Assembly: GCA_033675265.1 (NCBI GenBank)
Contig: JAUJYZ010001161.1
Coordinates: 33,501-97,500, forward strand
Reading direction: 5' to 3'
DNA length: 64,000 nt
Source: Actinostola sp. cb2023
Lineage: Eukaryota; Cnidaria; Anthozoa; Actiniaria; Actinostolidae
Part shown: piece after piece, positions 58,801 through 64,000 of the stretch
Layout: each line of letters opens with the position of its first letter
How positions within the stretch are numbered: position 1 is the stretch's first letter
Position numbers and translations under genes: made by a program
Notes under the pieces: model-generated
Told to the model about the DNA's origin: nothing
What the model saw: the letters and a program-made list of their open reading frames with translations, nothing else
Database searches by the model: none

Positions 58801-59130
58801 AGCCTCCTCCGCAGGCTAGTCTATAGCTCGGAATACTGAATATTGGTCCACAGCCCGGCCATACCAATCGTTATGACAATGACAGTTGCGTGACGAGGGA
58901 GACTATTTGTCGGTGATCATAGATAAACATCTCGAATCAGTACGTACTCGGTACGTCTTGAGGTTGCATAGGTCAGATGGTTCTGATAACGCCATCGTTT
59001 GATTTTGTTAAATATATTTAAGCAGTACAAAGACTTCAATAGCACTATACACGTAATGAAGTAATTCTATGCTCAAACGGGTTCATTATGAACTTCATTT
59101 CAGAACGCAATTGTACCAGGACATGAGTGA
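58801..59130. other. No gene recognised
   Basis: No motif seen. Confidence 0.4.
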
Positions 59131-59134
59131 ACGC

Positions 59135-59497
59135 TCAATGAGCGTCTTGTTTCTCAATGTTTAGATCTGAGATAACGATTATAGTCGGATCAAGATCATC
59201 CTTCTTGTGTACTGGGGTCCATTCGCCTCGTTTCCAATCCTCCGGCCACACGCCCTGCTCTATGGCTTGATTGTATATTAATGTCAGTGAGGCAGCAATT
59301 TCGTCGGCTGCTATTTTGAGAGCACCTGGGGGTACAAGGTCGTCGTAGCCCATAGCTTTATGAGGGTTCACTTGATTGAGTGCTTTCAGCACCTCATCAT
59401 GTCTGATCTTCCTAAAGCTGAATATGTTGTCAGGCCATTTGTCTTTAATCTTTTTGACATTGGCATGATTCGTGCTAGCATTGCTCCCAGTGTTCAC
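59135..59497 (-). pseudogene. LINE reverse transcriptase fragment
   Basis: 120 codons containing LNQVNPHKAMGYDDLVP and PEDWKRGEWTPVHKK, the start of the RT domain in CR1/Jockey-type LINEs (the KAxGxDxIP block and WK...PIxK block). It lacks all catalytic blocks. A separate plus-strand LINE-like 3' tail ending TAATAAAGTTATTATTATT lies at about 59,580-59,715. Confidence 0.75.
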
Positions 59498-59862
59498 AGG
59501 TATATTTCCTACGTTGTCTGCTATTTTCTTTCTTTCCTTCTTTCTTTCTTTCTTTCTTTAAATATATATTTTTTAACATAATTATATAAATTGTATTTAG
59601 ATTTTAGTTTTATATTTACAGTATGTTAGATTTAAGTCTCCCCGATTAGTAGGGCACTTGTGCCCAGCTAGAAGATATTGAGACTTTAATAAAGTTATTA
59701 TTATTATTATTAAGTCAGTGTTTGGTTACTTGTTGGGTGATTCGGTAGAACATACAGAATTTGGAATCGCCCGGCAGTCGACAACATAATACCGCCGGGC
59801 CAGCTCAGAATTTGTATAAACGACATCGAGAAAACATACTTAGATTTGGAGAACTAGTCAGC

Positions 59863-60130
59863 TACAATTCGATTCAAAACTGTTGAGACAGTTATGCTTC
59901 AAAGGTGCTTATATGACTATTCTCCCATTAAAAACAATGAAAAATTATGTTCACATCAGATATCTCCCCTCCCCTCAGTACAATGTTGATTAGACTTTCA
60001 CGCAAAATCCAAAACACGTGACTATGAATCAACATTGACACAGGGGGGAGGGGGAGAGATCGATTTTCATATAACATAAATACTAAGAAATATTCAGAAA
60101 TGTCTCAACAAGAAATGCAACGAATTGTCT
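59863..60130. mobile_element. Tc1/mariner-like MITE, copy 1 of a flanking pair
   Basis: TACAATTCGATTCAAAACTG at the left. The near complement ends CGAATTGT. Inner TGTTGAGACA/TGTCTCAACA and a G-rich core resemble 3,787 and 40,463. Nearly identical to 61,499-61,766. Confidence 0.88.
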
Positions 60131-60283
60131 GAGACGCCAAAATGTGTAATAACTGTGTAGCAACCCCTAAGCATATTTTACAACATATCTAATTCAAATT
60201 AATAAATTTATGAAATATTTAAACCAGTTTGTGAGAGGATAAAAAGTATTTGGAACCGTTAATCTTCAGAAAACGGCGCTCTT

Positions 60284-60595
60284 TTGAATGGACGTCATCG
60301 CAAATCCGCGCGCACTCAGCCAAGAAAGGCGACCATGACTTACAAGGGCGACATAAGTGCGGAAAAACGCGCTTTAATACGCGTATATTACAAATATTTG
60401 CATTGGAAAGTAAAAGACATTCAAGCAAACTTGCAAGTAAGTCGCACTTCGATCTATAGAATCAAAAACCTTCCTATTTCGAATAGAAAGGCAAGGACGA
60501 AGGGCTGGCTCGGTATTGCACCGCAAAAGGTGATACATGTTTTAAATACACTCGCGACTGCGTCGCTCGCCAAATATCCTAACATCGTTGACTGA
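60284..60595 (+). CDS. Small helix-turn-helix-like ORF between MITE copies
   Basis: 103 codons. After a basic leader, KGDISAEKRALIRVYYKYLHWKVKDIQANLQVSRTSIYRI is laid out like a Tc1/Pax-type HTH: a helix, a K-x-x-DIQ second helix, then an S-R-T-S-I-Y recognition helix. It ends at a TGA with no DDE domain behind it, so it is either the DNA-binding part of a dead transposase or a host-captured HTH. ATG at 60,284; another ATG 18 codons downstream would also keep the HTH. Confidence 0.4.
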   Translation: MNGRHRKSARTQPRKATMTYKGDISAEKRALIRVYYKYLHWKVKDIQANLQVSRTSIYRIKNLPISNRKARTKGWLGIAPQKVIHVLNTLATASLAKYPNIVD

Positions 60596-60952
60596 AACAA
60601 TGCCTAGAATAGTGTTGATCTGCTAATTCGGAGTGTTTACTGGAACCTGTTTACTTAGAAGTGCTAATTTAATAAACACATGCATGCTCGCTTCGATCGA
60701 TCGCCATCTACGCTATATATGTTCATCATTGTTCGAAGCAATACCTAGTATAGAGAAATGCTTTCACTGGTTCTGCTGATTCAAAGTAATCACTTAGAAG
60801 TCCTGATTGTGCCTATAATACATGCATTTCAATTGTATATCAACTTATTGTTGGACTTCGTGAAATAAATGAGTTACTTATGTCAGTCAGTATGTACCAC
60901 GTACGTTTGTTACGCTGATGTATTGACAGTACATGCCTTAGATTGTGTTTCA

Positions 60953-61054
60953 CTTAGCGCATGCGCAATAACGGTTGACCATCGGTATAAAGGATTTGAT
61001 CATAAGATATATCTTTATTTACCGTGGTAGACCGTTCAGTGCGCATGCGCTAAG
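60953..61054. repeat. Short inverted repeat with GCGCATGCGC ends
   Basis: CTTAGCGCATGCGCA and TGCGCATGCGCTAAG are exact complements around about 70 bp. Confidence 0.85.
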
Positions 61055-61498
61055 TTCACCTTCAGAACATTAAACAGATCAAAGGGACATCTCTCGTCAG
61101 TCGTGTGTTTATATCATGACAGTCTATAGATGTACCAATCGGTTACTTTCTACGCAGAAATATATTCCATAGATACACTATCTTCACAGGGTTTTGATGT
61201 TTACAAGTTTACATGACATCTACTACTGTGTTGCAATGACTACTGATCGTATCTACCAATAATCGCGTGATTTCGCTTTGTTCGTTAATTTGAACCATAT
61301 GTACCCCATACATGGCTTAAAATAGGGGTAGGGGAGGGCTCACTCGTTTTCCTATTTTCGTAATCTCAGCAATATTTAATAACTACATCAAAGTTTGGTT
61401 TATGCGATTTTTTTTGTGGTTTTGAAATGTACATTAGAGCAAAATTTCACGTCTGTACCTCCTTTGTAAGTACAAAAATCGCCTAACCTGTACCTCAG
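61055..61498. other. No gene recognised
   Basis: No ORF or repeat boundary seen. Confidence 0.4.
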
Positions 61499-61766
61499 AC
61501 AATTCGATTCAAAACTGTTGAGACAGTTATGCTTCAAAGGTGCTTATATGACTATTCTCCCATTAAAAACAATGAAAAATTATGTTCACATCAGATATCT
61601 CCCCTCCCCTCAGTACAATGTTGATTAGACTTTCACGCAAAATCCAAAACACGTGACTATATGAATCAACATTGACACAGGGGGGAGGGGGAGAGATCGA
61701 TTTTCATATAACATAAATACTAAGAAATATTCAGAAATGTCTCAACAAGAAATGCAATGAATTGTA
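61499..61766. mobile_element. Tc1/mariner-like MITE, copy 2 of a flanking pair
   Basis: Direct copy of 59,863-60,130, differing by a few bases. Here the right end has the expected TA and the left end does not. Confidence 0.88.
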
Positions 61767-61984
61767 GATATACGTGATTGATTCTGACAACTGAACTTGC
61801 CCCTTGACCTCCGGTGCCTCCTGATTGGTTTGTGATTTGTAATCTCTCTTGTGGTCAGACTTCTTGTCTACTTCCATTTTGCGACTACTACCAACAAAAC
61901 AAAACAAAAAAAGACGGTCTCCATTCTTAGACTCGTGCCAGGCCTTCGGTCTGGGCACGAGTAAAAATGTCAGTAATTTGCACA

Positions 61985-62395
61985 AGGGCACTTTTGTATA
62001 ATAAATGATGCCTACGTTAACGTAACTGAATTACCATATCAACATTTCAAACCTTTATAACTCGCAAATGCGAAGCTCAAATCACAAAATACTGAACCAT
62101 CCCACTATTCACTTCATATGTAATCGATTAAAAAAAAAATAATAAGCGTCATAGGCACTTTAACAATGGTCATTGTTCTTAAGTAAACAGTTTAGCCCTA
62201 ACTGAGTCCGATTGGACATTGAGGACTGGATTGCGTTCTTTGATTAGCAGCATTTCAAAAATTAAACAATCAAGTTTGGTGTTGCATTTTTTCAATACTG
62301 TAAAGTTTTCTACCTGAAGATGGTGCAAGTATGTCACCGAAACGTTGTATGCTAATATCCTTAGTTTTCATTATATAATCGTTATCACAATCTTT
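61985..62395 (+). repeat. Dispersed repeat with hammerhead-core-like motif, right copy
   Basis: Inverted relative to 57,715-58,005. Shares GCAAATGCGAAGCTCAAATC, CATCCCACTATTCACTTC and the CTGAAGA...GAAACGTT motif at 62,314-62,346. It contains an extra segment of about 150 bp. Confidence 0.75.
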
Positions 62396-62467
62396 GTTAG
62401 TTAGATTATTATTATATTATTATTATTATTATTATCATCAGCATTAAATCATCATGAAATCAGGGTG

Positions 62468-62488
62468 TCGTGGGTTCGAATCCCGCTC
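62468..62488 (+). other. tRNA T-arm/B-box-like sequence
   Basis: GGGTTCGAATCCCGC forms a T-arm with a consensus B box. No A box, acceptor stem or anticodon arm precedes it, so it is a SINE or tRNA relic, not a tRNA gene. Confidence 0.4.
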
Positions 62489-62559
62489 GAGGCGTCTGAT
62501 TTTTTCCGAACATTTGTTCGGTATATACTCATCATAATAGTTTCTTTATCAGTATTATT

Positions 62560-62675
62560 ATTATTATTATTATATATATATATATTTTAATTATATTATT
62601 ATTACAGGAGCCCATTATGGGCTCCTGATTATTATTATTATTATTATTATTATTATAATTATTATTGTTATTATT

Positions 62676-62709
<34 letters not shown>

Positions 62710-62806
62710 ATTATTATTATTATTATATTATTATTATTATTAAATTATTATTATCATTATATTATTATTATTATCATTATATTATTTATTATTATTTATT
62801 AAACAT
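62560..62806. repeat. (TTA)n microsatellite block
   Basis: Multiple imperfect ATT/TTA arrays in both orientations. It includes the 23-bp palindrome at 62,605-62,627 whose half, CAGGAGCCCAT, also occurs at 55,805 after an ATT array. Confidence 0.9.
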
Positions 62807-62999
62807 TTGAGCAGAAAATTAATGACGACTAGATTTCTAGATTTATTCAGTCTCGAAGTTGTTATTCTAATATATTGTGACACTACTTAAACAGAATCTA
62901 TTGCTTATACTGACTCTCTTGAGTATGATGCTTGAAGGCATCGAACCGTCGAGACTGAATAAATCTAGAAATCTAGTCGTCATTAATTTTCTGCTCAAA
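62806..62999. mobile_element. MITE inside an ATT array
   Basis: TTGAGCAGAAAATTAATGAC and the complement ending TTTCTGCTCAAA. Arms of about 52 bp reach GACTAGATTTCTAG. ATT repeats on both sides. Confidence 0.9.
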
Positions 63000-63001
63000 A
63001 A

Positions 63002-63037
<36 letters not shown>

Positions 63038-63041
63038 ATAT

Positions 63042-64000
63042 TAGGGAAGAGAGAACGAATTTAAATGCAAACATTGCAGCAGGACTAGACAATAGTCTCT
63101 GTAAAGGGTGCCGCACAGAGAGAGTTCACAAGGGGCCTCTGAATACTTTGGGAAGGTGTAATCCCATATGCATATCGTGAACACTCTAAGTCGTACATTC
63201 TCGGAACCTGTTCTAGTTGTCCAGCTTAGAGCATGTTTAGAGAGGTGTCCGCCTTATAATAGACTGCAAAACAGCTCCTACTTTTTCGCGAATCTCCGCC
63301 GAGAAGAGTTGAAGTCGATCGAGTCGTTGATCGGGCCGCGAGTGAATGAGGCGAGACCAAAAGACGCGAGGGGAGTGAGGTTGTAATCAGACCTTGTATT
63401 AGATACATGTATACGGTAGGGCAATATATAACAAAACTTCTTTTAACTCTGCACATATTTGGCGATTTCAAGTGCCCGCCCCGAGGGGGATTGGTGAGGA
63501 CGAGAGTAAAGGGAGGAGAGGAAAAACATAGCCCCTGCATGGGATTCCGAGGATGGCGTCCGCGCGCCTTGAGAGGTATTTGCAGACTCTTGTTATCTTG
63601 AAGGAGTTTTATCGTATCTCAAAATGCTAAATTATCAGGCTTCAGACAATAAAGAGATTTTCAGGTTTTTAAAAGTACGGAGTACCGAGGGCGGATATAG
63701 TTTTCACAGATCTGGATTGAGGTATGTGCAAATTAATTTAATGTTTATTTAGGTATGTACATGTAGTCTCCTCGTCACACTTTCACTACCCGAAAATGTC
63801 TGGAGTACCCTCTCCCCCTCCCACCTGTTTTTCCGTCCTTGCTCGAGCGAAATTTACATCTGTGTCGGCTGAATCGCTGAATACCTCAGTGACTAATAAG
63901 ATCGTGTTCAGCAAGTGAAGAGCGGGAGAAACATTACACCTAAAATAGGCAGGATTGTAATCGCGTACGCAGGTATAAAGACTGTGTTCACATGGTACCG
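63042..64000. other. No gene recognised
   Basis: Short frames at 63,168-63,600 have no known domain. Sequence such as GCGAGTGAATGAGGCGAG suggests another dispersed repeat, but no boundary is visible. Confidence 0.4.

Noticed and set aside
62440..62500. tRNA gene
   Set aside because: Only a T-arm/B box is present. No A box, anticodon arm or acceptor stem.
63168..63601. Three overlapping short frames near the window end
   Set aside because: No recognisable domain, and composition suggests an uncharacterised repeat.

Overview
This is eukaryotic nuclear DNA. Genes are split by GT/AG introns, coding density is low, and LINE, LTR and tyrosine-recombinase retrotransposons, MITEs and microsatellites make up most of the sequence. 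The host genes and repeat repertoire (a DMTF1 orthologue, a mitochondrial-clan cytochrome P450, a P2X7-C-terminal-like cysteine-rich protein, DIRS/Ngaro-type and CR1/L2/Jockey-like elements) indicate an invertebrate metazoan. A marine, cnidarian-like animal is my best guess, but the phylum is not fixed by the sequence. I see no bacterial operons, prophage, CRISPR array or defence system.

Layout. Positions 1-16.9 kb are a transposon graveyard. They hold a LINE ORF1 relic, a Ty3/gypsy element with both LTRs and a 5-bp target duplication, a second decayed gypsy on the minus strand that stops at a (GGCTATC)n satellite, a Crypton-like fragment, a broken CR1/L2-like LINE carrying a 135-bp MITE with a 9-bp duplication, and scraps of a helicase and a Cys4 domain. 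At 17.5-18.8 kb a small three-exon P2X7-C-terminal-like gene lies on the minus strand with a consensus CRE just upstream. At 19.0-24.8 kb a minus-strand tyrosine-recombinase retrotransposon is split inside its reverse transcriptase by a plus-strand LINE whose ORF is still open. Two copies of a ~1-kb TIR element lie at 15.9-16.9 and 26.0-27.2 kb.

The main gene fills 27,573-53,520 on the minus strand: a DMTF1 (cyclin-D-binding Myb-like transcription factor) orthologue that I reconstructed as 13 coding exons. Every internal junction has GT/AG signals, all phases agree, and the total is 954 codons plus stop. Its three Myb-type repeats sit in exons 6-9. Its introns hold a 2-kb TIR element, a MITE inside a (GATA)n tract, a GATGAT-type minisatellite, a 61-base G homopolymer, a 240-bp spacerless palindrome, a 545-bp purine tract and a MITE-in-MITE. 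The large intron 3 contains a complete, intronless mitochondrial P450 gene on the same strand and a broken inverted paralogue.

From 53.5 kb to the end I find no convincing host gene, only MITEs, ATT microsatellites, a LINE RT fragment and a pair of MITE copies bracketing a small HTH-like ORF. Gene structures come from reading the sequence and remembered family features; no database search was run.
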